Positions 26,797 to 35,946 of a DNA stretch of 64,000 bases are shown one piece after another; the stretch's first letter is position 1, and every line of letters begins with the position of its first letter. This DNA is from Treponema brennaborense DSM 12168 (lineage in GTDB: Bacteria; Spirochaetota; Spirochaetia; Treponematales; Treponemataceae). The stretch is from NCBI RefSeq assembly GCF_000212415.1, contig NC_015500.1:682001-746000 (forward strand). Reading direction: 5' to 3'. The translations under genes were made by a program, and so were the position numbers. The notes under the pieces were generated by a model, which did not search any database, was not told where the DNA came from, and saw nothing but the letters and a program-made list of their open reading frames with translations.

Positions 26797-27624
26797 ATGC
26801 ACGTCGTATACGATATCGTTTTAACGTCGGCGCCGCTGCTGCTCGCCGCGTGCGGGGCACTTATAAGCGAATACGCGGGCGTTATGGCCGTGTTCGCCGA
26901 CGGCTGCATCAATATCGGCGCGTTCCTGTGTTTCGCCGTAACCGCCCGAACCGGATCGCTCGCGGCGGGAATCGGCTGTTCGGCGGTTGCGTGTACCGGA
27001 TTGGCGTACGGAGTGTCCGTTCTGACGCTGAAATTGCGCGCGAATCCGTTTCTGACCGGCCTTGCACTGAACGTGTTCGCGTCGAGCTGCATCTCCGTGC
27101 TGTCCGCAGTCCTGTTCGGCACGCGCGGCGTTTTGGTTTCTCCGGCATTTTCGTTTACGGGAGGCGGAGCGCGCGTCGTTTCCGCGATTGCCGCGTACGG
27201 GCTGTGCGCCGCCGCCGCGGTCGTTTTACGCACGACGAAAGCCGGTCTGCATCTGCGGGTTACCGGCAGTGCTCCGAACGTACTCACGGCGCGCGGCGTT
27301 TCGCCCGACCGCTGGAAAACGGCCAGCTGGTGTGCGGCGGCAGCTTTTGCGGCGGCGGCGGGATGCGTTCTTGCGCTGCGGCTTTCTTCATTCGTTCCGA
27401 ATATCAGCGCCGGGCGCGGATGGACGGCGCTTGCCGCCGTTTTCTTGGGCGGAAAGAAGCTTTCGGGAACGCTGATCGCCGTGCTGGTTTTTGCGGGCGC
27501 CGAATACGCGGCGAACAATATTCAAAACGTCGCCGCTTTCGCGAACGTTCCGTCTTCCGTACTGCTCGCGCTGCCGTACGCCGCCGCGCTCGTTATGATA
27601 GGAGCGGGGCGCCGCGCGGATTGA
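26797..27624 (+). CDS. ABC transporter permease, BMP/nucleoside-riboflavin type (subunit 2)
   Basis: A 275-residue permease, starting one base after the preceding stop, with GAGGAG upstream. Family markers: ACGALISEYAGVMAVFADGCINIGAF near the start, LKLRANPFLTGLALNVFAS, and near the end SFVPNISAGRGWTALAAVFLGGKKL. Shorter than subunit 1, as usual for this pair (RfuD- or PnrE-like). Last gene of the operon; a minus-strand gene ends three bases later. Confidence 0.88.
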   Translation: MHVVYDIVLTSAPLLLAACGALISEYAGVMAVFADGCINIGAFLCFAVTARTGSLAAGIGCSAVACTGLAYGVSVLTLKLRANPFLTGLALNVFASSCISVLSAVLFGTRGVLVSPAFSFTGGGARVVSAIAAYGLCAAAAVVLRTTKAGLHLRVTGSAPNVLTARGVSPDRWKTASWCAAAAFAAAAGCVLALRLSSFVPNISAGRGWTALAAVFLGGKKLSGTLIAVLVFAGAEYAANNIQNVAAFANVPSSVLLALPYAAALVMIGAGRRAD

Positions 27625-27627
27625 TTA

Positions 27628-28488
27628 TCATACGGCATCAAGCAATACGGTGTCTTCAATATATTTGCAGGGAATTTTCAGTCTGTCAAAATATGCGGCC
27701 AGTTTTATCATTGCCGGCCGTTCCGTTCCGAAGTGAGTTCCGCCTATCAGATTCAGCTTGAGTTTATGATTCAATTCATGAAATTGTTTGTTTCCTTCCT
27801 GTATGAACGGAACGTTCCATCGATGTTCTATGGTACCCGTAAGCAGCGTATCACAGCCATAATCGTAAACTTGCTGCAAAATATCCGGCAAATCTCCTCC
27901 GCCGGCAACAACTCCAATTTTTCGTACGGATTCCGTATGTTTTTCAGTTGTTATGATCGGACGTTCCAATTTGTTCCTGACATATTCAGCGTATTCGTCA
28001 AAAGATCTTTCCGGTATGATTCCTATCAGCGCGGTGGGTTCACCGAAATAGTCGTAGAAATATTTTTCAGCCTGTATTCCGCATAATTCGGCTAAACTTT
28101 TAGATGTTCCGTAAATCGAATGGGTATCCAGCGGTGCGTGTGCTGCGTATATCGAAATCCCGCATTTTTTCAGTTGCTCAAAATATTCCGGTTTAATCGG
28201 CTGCAAACCCCGTTCATCTTCAAAATAGTCGAATTGGTGATGTGTCAAGATAAGCACGTTTCGGTATTGCAATGCTTTTTTGACGATTTCTTTCGTAATG
28301 AAAACGGAAGTCAACACGATATCTACGTTTTCCGAATTATCGGTCATTAAAGCGGTTTTCTTTGAAAGAAAGTCAGGATTGATAAATGATTTATTTTCAT
28401 CCGTTACTGCAAAATCGATAAGGTTTTCGTCAGTTCGGTCAATTTTGAATTCACGATCCAATATGGTTTGCAATTCAATTAATTTCAT
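27628..28488 (-). CDS. Nif3-like dinuclear metal protein
   Basis: A 286-residue protein of the Nif3/YbgI/DUF34 family, which forms hexameric toroids with two metal ions per subunit. Seen: LILTHHQFDYF (family LTHHPLFF-like motif), YAAHAPLDTHS, KIGVVAGGG, CDTLLTGTIEH and a late LIGGTHFGTERPAM. Role in metal or cofactor handling is proposed for the family but not settled. Its DNA is clearly richer in A and T than both neighbours, hinting at separate ancestry. AAGGA lies 11 bases before the ATG. Confidence 0.85.
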   Translation of the reverse strand: MKLIELQTILDREFKIDRTDENLIDFAVTDENKSFINPDFLSKKTALMTDNSENVDIVLTSVFITKEIVKKALQYRNVLILTHHQFDYFEDERGLQPIKPEYFEQLKKCGISIYAAHAPLDTHSIYGTSKSLAELCGIQAEKYFYDYFGEPTALIGIIPERSFDEYAEYVRNKLERPIITTEKHTESVRKIGVVAGGGDLPDILQQVYDYGCDTLLTGTIEHRWNVPFIQEGNKQFHELNHKLKLNLIGGTHFGTERPAMIKLAAYFDRLKIPCKYIEDTVLLDAV

Positions 28489-28572
28489 ATGTACAACAGT
28501 CCTTCTTTTTCCGTATGAGTTGCGCTCGCACTGCCGTACGCCGCCGTGCCGGATGACGGCGAAAGCTCAGCG

Positions 28573-30603
28573 CTACAAACCGAATTCCGACGCGGAAACG
28601 GTTTCAAATTGGCCGTTTTCTGTTTCGTCGGCTGCCGGCGTCTCCGGTTCCGGAGCTTCTTCCGGTATTTCCTCAAGCAGTTCCGGTTCGGCTTCTTTTT
28701 CCGGTATTTCTTCGGACGCTTTACGCAGCGCTTCTTTATCGATATGTACCGAATAATCGACCGTAGTGAATTCGGACAGGATGTTGTCCAGTTTTTCCAT
28801 TCGGGTGCAGCTGTCGGAACTCATCGCGTTTATGTCGAGCATTTTTTTTACGATATCCGCGGTGCCGATTTTGATTTCGTGAATACCCGCTTCCACCTGT
28901 TTGAACACCGTGCTCATCGCCGCCATTTCGTTGGAAACGACGTTCTGCTGTGCCGACAGATTGTCGCACGATTTATTGATTTGCTGCGACGCGTTCGACA
29001 ATTCGGTGTTTTTTCCGGTAACCTGATGCATGTTGCCGTCGATGTTTTTGATACCGTCGGTAATTTCGGTCAAAGATACGACCATATCGTGCGTACTTTC
29101 GCTTACCTTTGCAAACGCGTCCGCCGCGGATTTACTGGTGTCGTTCGCGTCTTTTACTTTCGAGATTATCGCGTAGAGGGACGAACTGATGCGCGTGGCG
29201 TTGTCGCCCGTAGATTCGGCGAGCACGCGGATTTCTTCGGCAACGACGCCGAAGCCTTTGCCGCTTTCGCCGGCGTGCGCGCTTTCGATCGCCGCGTTCA
29301 TGGAAAGAATGTTCGTCTGTTCGGCGATGTCGTTAATAATGGTAACGATTTCGGCAATTTCGTCGAGCTGTCCGTTGATTTCCTGCAGGAGCGTGTGCGT
29401 CGAAGATATTTTTTCGTCTCCGTCGAGAACGTACCGCTGGATTTCGTGCGCGCTCTGCGTTTTGTCTTCCGCCATCTGCGCGATCGTGTCGAGGTGTTCG
29501 GCCATCGTACCGACCGCCTGTTGGCTCGCGTTGATCGCCGTCGTCTGGCGGTTGTTGTCGGAGAGCAGCATCGCCGAAATTTCGATCATCTGATTGAGCG
29601 ATTTGATGGAACGGGTGACGGCTGCGGAAAGTTTTTCGACCTGCACGTTCAGCGATTCGATGTTCGAGTCGATCTGATGCGTCGCCGCCGCCGTACTCGC
29701 CGCGGAATTGTTTATCGAACGGCCGGCTGCGTCTGCGTCCGCCGCGGTTTTCTTGACCGTGATCAGAAAATCGTTCAGAATGCTGACCGTGTTGTTCAAA
29801 TCGCCGGTTAAATTACAGATTTCATCGTTGCCCGACGCTTCCATTCGGACTGAAAAATCTTTCAGTGAAAGTTTGCCCGTCATATCCTGAATGCGGCGGA
29901 TACGTTTCGTAATCCGTCTCGTGATCCGCGTGGCAAAAAAGAGCGCGGTAACCGACGCCAGAACGGTTACGAGTATAACCGTGCGGTAAAACAGCAGATA
30001 TTGCCGGTTAATGTCCGCGGTAATTTCAGTGCGAATCGTTTCGACGAGTGAACTGAACGTATCGCAGATAGTCTGTATGCTCTGTGTCTTTTGCCGCAGC
30101 TGGTGCAGTGTGAATTCGATTTGAAACGAAGATTCTCCGGTACTGTTCGTTGAGAGTGCGGTTGAAAATCCGGTCGACGATATTGAAAGTTTGAACGACG
30201 GCTGCAGCGGCATTTCGCTCAACTCTTTGTATAAAAGACCGACATCCTTGAACGGCGCATCGACCATTTTCCACAATTCGTTCAGTGAGTCTATTTTTTT
30301 ATTCGTTACGGCGGGCAGCGCCTTGCGCGTGCTGCTTTCCAGAATCCCCTGTATGGATACCGCGACTTCGCCCGTCAATTTTTCCCATTCCGAGTATATG
30401 GTGTCTATGTTCACCCCTCTGGAAGTCGTTTTATCGGAATATCCCATGGTTTGCTGAAACGTATTCTGGATGCGCATGAGATCCAGTTCAAAATCCTTGA
30501 TTTTCATGAGCGACGATACGCCGGTGAGCATGAATATCATGATTCCGATGCTTACCAGCGCAAGCGCAGAGACGGTGAAAGAAAATTTTGCGTTAAGTTT
30601 CAT
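28573..30603 (-). CDS. Methyl-accepting chemotaxis protein
   Basis: A 676-residue chemoreceptor. TM1 at about 9-30, an extracytoplasmic helical domain to about 205 with no recognised ligand motif, TM2 about 208-228, HAMP (RITRRITKRIRRIQDMTGKL), then the signalling helices with the hairpin tip IAEQTNILSMNAAIESAHAG and GKGFGVVAEEIRVLAEST. The tail is a Pro/Glu-rich stretch, without a CheR-docking pentapeptide. Ribosome-binding site AAGGAG. Not near other chemotaxis genes. Confidence 0.95.
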   Translation of the reverse strand: MKLNAKFSFTVSALALVSIGIMIFMLTGVSSLMKIKDFELDLMRIQNTFQQTMGYSDKTTSRGVNIDTIYSEWEKLTGEVAVSIQGILESSTRKALPAVTNKKIDSLNELWKMVDAPFKDVGLLYKELSEMPLQPSFKLSISSTGFSTALSTNSTGESSFQIEFTLHQLRQKTQSIQTICDTFSSLVETIRTEITADINRQYLLFYRTVILVTVLASVTALFFATRITRRITKRIRRIQDMTGKLSLKDFSVRMEASGNDEICNLTGDLNNTVSILNDFLITVKKTAADADAAGRSINNSAASTAAATHQIDSNIESLNVQVEKLSAAVTRSIKSLNQMIEISAMLLSDNNRQTTAINASQQAVGTMAEHLDTIAQMAEDKTQSAHEIQRYVLDGDEKISSTHTLLQEINGQLDEIAEIVTIINDIAEQTNILSMNAAIESAHAGESGKGFGVVAEEIRVLAESTGDNATRISSSLYAIISKVKDANDTSKSAADAFAKVSESTHDMVVSLTEITDGIKNIDGNMHQVTGKNTELSNASQQINKSCDNLSAQQNVVSNEMAAMSTVFKQVEAGIHEIKIGTADIVKKMLDINAMSSDSCTRMEKLDNILSEFTTVDYSVHIDKEALRKASEEIPEKEAEPELLEEIPEEAPEPETPAADETENGQFETVSASEFGL

Positions 30604-30631
30604 CTGGAACAGCTCCTTGTCACGCGAAACT

Positions 30632-30659
30632 AGTATATCATATTAGGAAAAAATTGTAA
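30632..30659 (-). promoter_or_regulatory. Promoter of the chemoreceptor gene
   Basis: Minus strand: TTACAA (30654-30659), 16 bases, TATACT (30632-30637). Leader about 25 bases with AAGGAG. It is sigma70-like rather than the sigma28 type used by many motility genes. Confidence 0.5.
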
Positions 30660-30710
30660 AATTTAAATCGAGTCGGTTTTGTCTGAACGGTCAGTGTACG
30701 AACAGCCGCC

Positions 30711-30857
30711 CCGTTTGCCGATTTTTCGGACGTTTGCCGATTTTCCGGACGTTTGCTTACGCGCGTGCCGTCCGCAGCGTTCGGTGCTCCGCCGATTTTC
30801 CGGACGTTTGCTTACGCGCGTGCCGTCCGCAGCGTTCGGTGCTCCGCCGATTTTCCG
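30711..30857. repeat. 19 bp and 55 bp tandem repeats
   Basis: A 19 bp unit, CGTTTGCCGATTTTCCGGA, occurs twice from 30711. From 30736 a 55 bp unit beginning GCCGATTTTCC is repeated exactly (30736-30790 and 30791-30845) with a third partial copy to 30857. Arg-rich frames across it are products of the repeats. Confidence 0.85.
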
Positions 30858-30880
30858 CGGCGATTTCCGCCGTCCGATCC

Positions 30881-31050
30881 CCGGCAGCCGCTTCACGCGC
30901 GGTTGCCGCTTGAGAACGTACCTGAAACGCTTGCGTGCGCCGCATGTGCGACCTTTGTAAGCGTCCCGGCAGCCGTTTCACGTGCGGTTGCCGCTTGAGA
31001 ACGTACCTGAAACGCTTGCGTGCGCCGCATGTGCGACCTTTGTAAGCGTC
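30881..31050. repeat. 85 bp tandem duplication
   Basis: Copies 30881-30965 and 30966-31050 differ at two positions (C to T in CGCTTC and CGCGCGG). A third partial copy starts at 31051. With the repeats before it, this accounts for nearly all of the 500-base gap 30604-31123. Confidence 0.85.
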
Positions 31051-31061
31051 CCGGCAAACGC

Positions 31062-31097
31062 AAAAAAACGACCCGAACGCATTCCGCTTTCGGGCCG
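31062..31097 (-). terminator. lysS terminator
   Basis: On the minus strand CGGCCCGAA and TTCGGGTCG form a nine-pair stem (one G-U) with an 11-base loop, followed by seven T (31062-31068). Confidence 0.8.
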
Positions 31098-31123
31098 TTT
31101 CGTCTGATCGCCGCGGGAACCCG

Positions 31124-32728
31124 TTACCGGTACGCCGCGAGAATCGCCTGCAAACGGTCTTTGCCGATAATTTTCATAAAACTTGCAAGGCGCGGCCCGG
31201 CGTTTTTGCCGATGAGCGCCTGATAGACGGCGGTAAACAGCGCTTTCGGCTCAAGCCCGCATTCCCCGGCAACCGCGTACACGGCCTCGGAAAGCGGTTT
31301 TTCATCGAGCGTGTCCATTATCGGCAGCACGTCGGTGTAGATTTTGCGGATCGCCGCAAGTTCGGCGTTGCCGAGCTCCGCTTTTGAACCGTCGGTGCGC
31401 AGCGCAAACCTGAAATCGTCCGGCGCACATTCGGTAATCCAATACCACGCGCACTTGCACCGCACGCGCAGTTTTTCAGCCTGTTCGGGCCGCACGTCGC
31501 CGAGAGAGGCTATAACCGCCTCAATGTCGCCCGAATTCGTTTGCAGCAAGTTGCACAAATGCCGCAGCGGCATCTGGTACGGCATCACCTGCGGCATACC
31601 GTCCACCTGCGACAGTTCGTAAATGCGGCGTTCCTTGGCGTACACGTCGTCGTTCTTGGCCTTTTCGGCACCCCAGGCGATGCGCTCGGTTTTATCGTAA
31701 TCTTCGTACGTTTTGAGTACGTCGAGGTCGAAACTTATCGAAAATTCCGTGTTCGGGCGCGTTCCGGCAAACATGTACCGTACGATTTCCGGCGGATACA
31801 CGCGCAGTACGTCCGGCAGCGCGATGACTTTTCCCTTTGAAGACGACATTTTGCCGGGCGTACCTTTGATGCCGATAAAATCGTACCGGAACGTTACCGG
31901 CGCCGGCCACCCGTAAATCTCGTCGGCAACGAGCCGCGCCGTATCGAACGAACCGCCCTGACTGTGATGGTCTTTGCCCGCCGGCTCGAACACCGTGTGC
32001 TCGTGCCGCCACCGCATCGGCCAGTCCACTCGCCAGCCCAATTTCATACCGGACGCCGTGCGCAGATCGGCCGTTTCCGCATGACCGCATTCGGTACAGT
32101 GATACGTAACGCCGTACTCGCCGTCGTATCCGTCGATAACCGTCGTGTCCCGATTGCAGTTTTCACAGAAAACGGAAATCGGCCAATATTCTTCTTCGGC
32201 GGGAATTTTATGCTCGTCGTCGCGGTAGCGGTTCAGACAGTCTTTAATACGGCTGCGGTTCTGCAGCGCCGTTTTCATGCCTTCGTCGTACGTATGGGCG
32301 CGGTACCGTTCGGCCTGATACAGGAATTCCGGATGAATGCCTACGACCGGCAGCGCCGATTCCACGTCGGTTTCGTGATGCCGCGCGTAAGAGGAATCGC
32401 GCTCGAACGGATCGGGTACCATCGTGATCGGAAAACGCAGATATTTCGCCAATTCGTCCGATTTGGGCATGTTCATCGGCACTTTGCGGAACACGTCGTA
32501 ATCGTCCCACGAATAAATGAACCGGACGTTCTTGCCGCGGTCCCGCAGCGCGCGTACGACCAAATCTACGGAAATGATTTCGCGGAAATTACCGATATGT
32601 ACGGTGCCCGACGGAGTGATTCCCGAGGCACAAGTGTAAACGTCAAGGTCTCCGCGTTCGCGGATGATTTTTTCGGCCGTCTGATCCGCCCAGTGGGTCA
32701 GCTTCGCCGTTTCGTTTTGATTGTTCAT
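31124..32728 (-). CDS. lysS: Lysyl-tRNA synthetase, class I
   Basis: A 534-residue class I LysRS, the archaeal-type enzyme found in spirochaetes in place of class II. HIGH-type motif is HIGN (about 46), KMSKS-type motif is GKMSSSKG (about 291); a zinc-binding pair CENC ... CTEC lies between (about 175-200). Charges tRNA-Lys in the cytosol. The ATG at 32728 follows a consensus -10 box by eight bases and has no Shine-Dalgarno sequence. Terminator downstream. Confidence 0.96.
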   Translation of the reverse strand: MNNQNETAKLTHWADQTAEKIIRERGDLDVYTCASGITPSGTVHIGNFREIISVDLVVRALRDRGKNVRFIYSWDDYDVFRKVPMNMPKSDELAKYLRFPITMVPDPFERDSSYARHHETDVESALPVVGIHPEFLYQAERYRAHTYDEGMKTALQNRSRIKDCLNRYRDDEHKIPAEEEYWPISVFCENCNRDTTVIDGYDGEYGVTYHCTECGHAETADLRTASGMKLGWRVDWPMRWRHEHTVFEPAGKDHHSQGGSFDTARLVADEIYGWPAPVTFRYDFIGIKGTPGKMSSSKGKVIALPDVLRVYPPEIVRYMFAGTRPNTEFSISFDLDVLKTYEDYDKTERIAWGAEKAKNDDVYAKERRIYELSQVDGMPQVMPYQMPLRHLCNLLQTNSGDIEAVIASLGDVRPEQAEKLRVRCKCAWYWITECAPDDFRFALRTDGSKAELGNAELAAIRKIYTDVLPIMDTLDEKPLSEAVYAVAGECGLEPKALFTAVYQALIGKNAGPRLASFMKIIGKDRLQAILAAYR

Positions 32729-32765
32729 AATGCATAATTATACATAAAACGGTGCGGTAGAGCAA
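32729..32765 (-). promoter_or_regulatory. lysS promoter, near-leaderless
   Basis: Minus strand: TTGCTC (32760-32765), 17 bases, TATAAT (32737-32742), eight bases, ATG. Confidence 0.65.
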
Positions 32766-32901
32766 TAAGCCTATGCGACCGTTTTATTCGGAGCGCACGT
32801 CGTCCGCTCACCGGCTTTCCGCCGATTCCGGCTTCAATCCGGGCTAGCGGCCTGCGCAAGATAGCTCAATGCGGCCGGTGCATTTGATTGCCGGCAACGG
32901 C

Positions 32902-32930
32902 TTGATATGTTTTTGAAAATACTGTATTAT
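32902..32930 (+). promoter_or_regulatory. Promoter of the DEAD-box helicase gene with a long leader
   Basis: TTGATA (32902-32907), 17 bases, TATTAT (32925-32930). The start near 32937 would give a leader of about 150 bases, containing CACTG-CGCTTG-CAGTG as a small hairpin (32971-32986) and AAGGA before the ATG. This explains most of the 360-base gap 32729-33088. Confidence 0.6.
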
Positions 32931-33088
32931 ATCGCAACAGCGTGAATCGCTTACTGTTTTAGGCACTGCGCTTGCAGTGAAAAGAAAAAGTGCGTGCGTC
33001 ATAGTCGTTTATAAAACATTCCGGACAGATTTCTACACATGATTTTTTTGCGGAGACGGCTTTATCGTACGCAAAGGAATTGTTGTAT

Positions 33089-34987
33089 ATGGAAGAAAAC
33101 ATCTCGTTCGAGGATCTGGGACTCGATGAAATCACTCTGAACGCCATCGCGCTCAAAGGATTTGAAGTACCGTCTCCGATTCAGGTTTTGGCGATACCCC
33201 GCCTGCTCGGCGGAGAAGCCAACGTCATCGCAAAAGCGCGCACCGGAACCGGTAAAACCGCCGCGTTCGGCCTGCCGCTCGTGCAGACTATCCGTGAGGA
33301 CAAAGGCCACGTCCGGGCGCTCATTTTGGCGCCGACGCGCGAACTGGCGTTGCAAGTCTGCAAGGAAATCGACTCGCTTACCACCGGAACGTATCCGCGG
33401 CTCGCCGCCGTATACGGCGGACAATCCATGGGCGAACAGCTTCGCGCGCTCAAACGCGGCGTTGAAATCGTCGTCGGTACGCCCGGGCGCGTACAGGATC
33501 ATATCGAACGCAAATCGCTCGATCTGTCGCAGATCGACTATTTCATTCTCGACGAAGCCGACGAAATGCTCGACATGGGCTTTATCGACGACATTGAAGC
33601 GATATTTGCCAAGGCGAATCCCGAAAGCCGCATTCTGCTGTTTTCGGCAACCATGCCGCAGCCTATTCTGAAAATTGCGTCCCGGTTTATGGGCGATTAC
33701 GAAATCGTCGAAGAAGAAACCAGTCCCGAAGAACCGGTGCTTACCGAGCAGAAATACTGGATCGTGCGCGAAAGCGACAAAATAGAAGCGCTCGTGCGCC
33801 TTATCGACATTTCACCCGATTTTTACGGGCTCGTATTCACGCAGACCAAAGCCGACGCGGACATGATCACCCGGCAGCTCGACGAGCGCGGCTACGAAGC
33901 GGCCGCCCTGCACGGCGATATTCCGCAGGCGCAGCGTGAAAAGATCCTGTACCGTTTCCGCAATAAGAAAACGCGTATCCTCGTCGCCACCGACGTCGCC
34001 GCGCGCGGTATCGATATCGAAGGATTGACGCACGTCGTGAACTACGCGCTTCCGTTCGACGGTCCCACCTACGTACACCGCATCGGCCGTACCGGCCGCG
34101 CGGGCGCCAAAGGTTTGGCGTTCACGCTCGTGCGTCCCGAAGAGCGGCGCAAACTCGAATATTTGAAAGCGGCCGTCCGGAAATCGGCGAAAGGCACCAT
34201 GACCGAAGCGCCGGTGCCGCCGGTCTCGGATGTGCTCGCCGCAAAACGCGCGCGGCTGTTCGACGCAATGAAACTTTCTTTGGCGAACGGCGGGCAGTCG
34301 TCGGACGATGCTGCCGGGAACGCCGACGGCGGCGAATCTGCGGACGGCTTCGCGCCGCCTCGGAGTGCCGGTGAAGATTCCGTTTTTGCGCGCATGGCGG
34401 AAGAACTGTGCAGCGGCAAAGATCCGCAGGACGTGCTCGCTTCCGTACTGAAACTGTCGTACGGCAAACAGCTCGACCCGTCGCGTTACGGCGATATTTC
34501 GACGCTGAAAGCGTTCAATCCCGGTAAGCAGATCCGGCTGTTCGTGCAGCTCGGCCGCCGCGACGGTTTTTATCCGCGCGAAATAGCCGAATATTTCAGC
34601 AAACTGCTCAATATCCAGCCGCGCCTGGTAGACCGCATCGACGTTGCCGAAAACTTTTCGCTGGTCAGTCTGCCGATGCAGGCCGGTATGGACGCGCTTG
34701 AACGGTCAAAACGCGATCACTCGTTGCCGCACATGCATATCGATTCAAAAGACGCGCAAAACGGGGAATCCGGCTTTGCCAATCGCCCCGGACGGCGCGG
34801 CTTCGGAAACGCCGAGTCCCGTTCCGGCGGGTTCCGCCGCGAAGGCAGGGAATTCCGGCACGACGGCGGCCGCGGCTTCGGACGCGATTCCGAACGTTCC
34901 GGCGGCGGCCGTTCCAGACCGCCGCACGCTCGGCAGGGTTCGGCCGGCTTGTATAAACGCAAGACGCCGCAGTCCGACCGCTACTAG
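33089..34987 (+). CDS. DEAD-box RNA helicase, CsdA/DeaD-like
   Basis: A 632-residue ATP-dependent RNA helicase. The ATG at 33089 is 10 bases after AAGGA; TTG codons at 33080 and 33083 are alternatives. Q motif then Walker A ARTGTGKT (about 50), PTRELA, GG, TPGR, DEAD (about 155), SAT, and in RecA2 ARGID and HRIGRTGRAG. A DbpA/CsdA-type RNA-binding domain follows (about 470-545) and the tail is Arg/Gly-rich. Such helicases assist ribosome assembly and mRNA decay, often in the cold; the long leader is consistent with that. It ends directly against the convergent gene. Confidence 0.93.
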   Translation: MEENISFEDLGLDEITLNAIALKGFEVPSPIQVLAIPRLLGGEANVIAKARTGTGKTAAFGLPLVQTIREDKGHVRALILAPTRELALQVCKEIDSLTTGTYPRLAAVYGGQSMGEQLRALKRGVEIVVGTPGRVQDHIERKSLDLSQIDYFILDEADEMLDMGFIDDIEAIFAKANPESRILLFSATMPQPILKIASRFMGDYEIVEEETSPEEPVLTEQKYWIVRESDKIEALVRLIDISPDFYGLVFTQTKADADMITRQLDERGYEAAALHGDIPQAQREKILYRFRNKKTRILVATDVAARGIDIEGLTHVVNYALPFDGPTYVHRIGRTGRAGAKGLAFTLVRPEERRKLEYLKAAVRKSAKGTMTEAPVPPVSDVLAAKRARLFDAMKLSLANGGQSSDDAAGNADGGESADGFAPPRSAGEDSVFARMAEELCSGKDPQDVLASVLKLSYGKQLDPSRYGDISTLKAFNPGKQIRLFVQLGRRDGFYPREIAEYFSKLLNIQPRLVDRIDVAENFSLVSLPMQAGMDALERSKRDHSLPHMHIDSKDAQNGESGFANRPGRRGFGNAESRSGGFRREGREFRHDGGRGFGRDSERSGGGRSRPPHARQGSAGLYKRKTPQSDRY

Positions 34988-35899
34988 TTATTCGCTCCGT
35001 CCGGCGGCGGTCTGCTTCTGATACTGCAGAATCCAGCGCTGGACGGGAACGAGCCAGTCGTCTTCGGCGCAGCCTTCCAGAATCAGGCGGTCGAGCATGT
35101 AATGGATGTGTTCGGTAATTCGTTTTTTTGCCGCGGCGCTTACGTCGTCCGCGCCGTTAAAAAGCGTGTCGATGAACGCCGTCGCCTGCTCTATGGAAAA
35201 AAGGGCGGGCTGCAGATGTATCATCATGTAAACGGCGGCGGGAATGCAGTTGACGCTGTGCTGTTTCAAATACAGCACCGTTTCGGCAATTTCAACGGCG
35301 CCTCGGTATAATTCTTCGTTATAGCGCCGCGCTTCGTCTTCCGGCAGGCGTTCTCGATTGAACACGTCGGCAAAAAAAGAAAATGTCAGAATGACGACCG
35401 AGATATGCAGACTCGGTACGCACAGAAAATGCGGATCGAGCAGGTGTATCGTTTTGAGGTTTTTATTATCGCCCGCCGGCGGCCGCGCCGTCGTGGACAT
35501 GCGGAATTTATACATGCGCGCGGCTTCGCGATACGCCTGATACAGCGCCTGCATGAACCGCGCGCAGTGCGGCAGCGCCCGTTTTACGCCGAATCGCTTG
35601 ATGATCAGGGTAAGCGGACGTATCCAAAAATGAATGAAATCGAGATACGTGTCGGATTTTTCGGGATCGAACGGTATTTCGTCGTCGAGCGGATGGTCGA
35701 CCGGTATGACTTCGATTTTCTTAAATCCGAATTTGACGTTGAACTGCAGCAGAAAAAAATCGTGAATGACGGTGTGTAAATATCTGCACAAAGGTTTCAG
35801 CGTCGTCAGGTGGGTCGGAATTACCAAGTACGGCCACGCGACGCCGAGATCCCGAATCTGTTTGCCGTTCAATTTCTGCTTTCGATGCTCGTCTGTCAT
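34988..35899 (-). CDS. Divergent PAP2-like membrane or membrane-associated protein
   Basis: A 303-residue protein. Two stretches recall the type 2 phosphatidic acid phosphatase fold: VPSLHISVV (PSGH-like, about 163) and YLKQHSVNCIPAAVYM (about 214), reminiscent of the KQHxxxD motif of inositol-phosphoceramide-synthase-like members. However the second motif has Cys where Asp is expected and the first KxxxxxxRP motif is not visible, so activity is doubtful. No clear string of membrane helices. The start at 35899 fits the leaderless pattern. Stop codons of this gene and the helicase gene touch with no gap. Confidence 0.6.
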   Translation of the reverse strand: MTDEHRKQKLNGKQIRDLGVAWPYLVIPTHLTTLKPLCRYLHTVIHDFFLLQFNVKFGFKKIEVIPVDHPLDDEIPFDPEKSDTYLDFIHFWIRPLTLIIKRFGVKRALPHCARFMQALYQAYREAARMYKFRMSTTARPPAGDNKNLKTIHLLDPHFLCVPSLHISVVILTFSFFADVFNRERLPEDEARRYNEELYRGAVEIAETVLYLKQHSVNCIPAAVYMMIHLQPALFSIEQATAFIDTLFNGADDVSAAAKKRITEHIHYMLDRLILEGCAEDDWLVPVQRWILQYQKQTAAGRSE

Positions 35900-35935
35900 T
35901 TTTTCAGTATAACTCAAATGCCGTTCGGCGCGCAA
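35900..35935 (-). promoter_or_regulatory. Leaderless-type promoter of the PAP2-like gene
   Basis: Minus strand: TTGCGC (35930-35935), 18 bases, TATACT (35906-35911), six bases (GAAAAA), ATG. Confidence 0.65.
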
Positions 35936-35946
35936 GAAGCGGAAGC

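Noticed and set aside
25608-27518. 636-codon open frame on the minus strand across the transporter permeases
   Set aside because: Extremely Arg-rich and low-complexity, antisense to well-supported genes, no start-site signals; an effect of GC-biased codon positions.
26850-27761. 303-codon plus-strand frame beside the second permease
   Set aside because: Out of frame with a clear permease and composed largely of Arg; no ribosome-binding site.
28546-29811. 421-codon plus-strand open frame
   Set aside because: Antisense to the chemoreceptor signalling domain, Arg/Phe-rich, no domain.
30679-30998. Plus-strand frames of 81-93 codons in the repeat region
   Set aside because: Created by 55 bp and 85 bp repeats; protein sequence repeats with them and has no other support.
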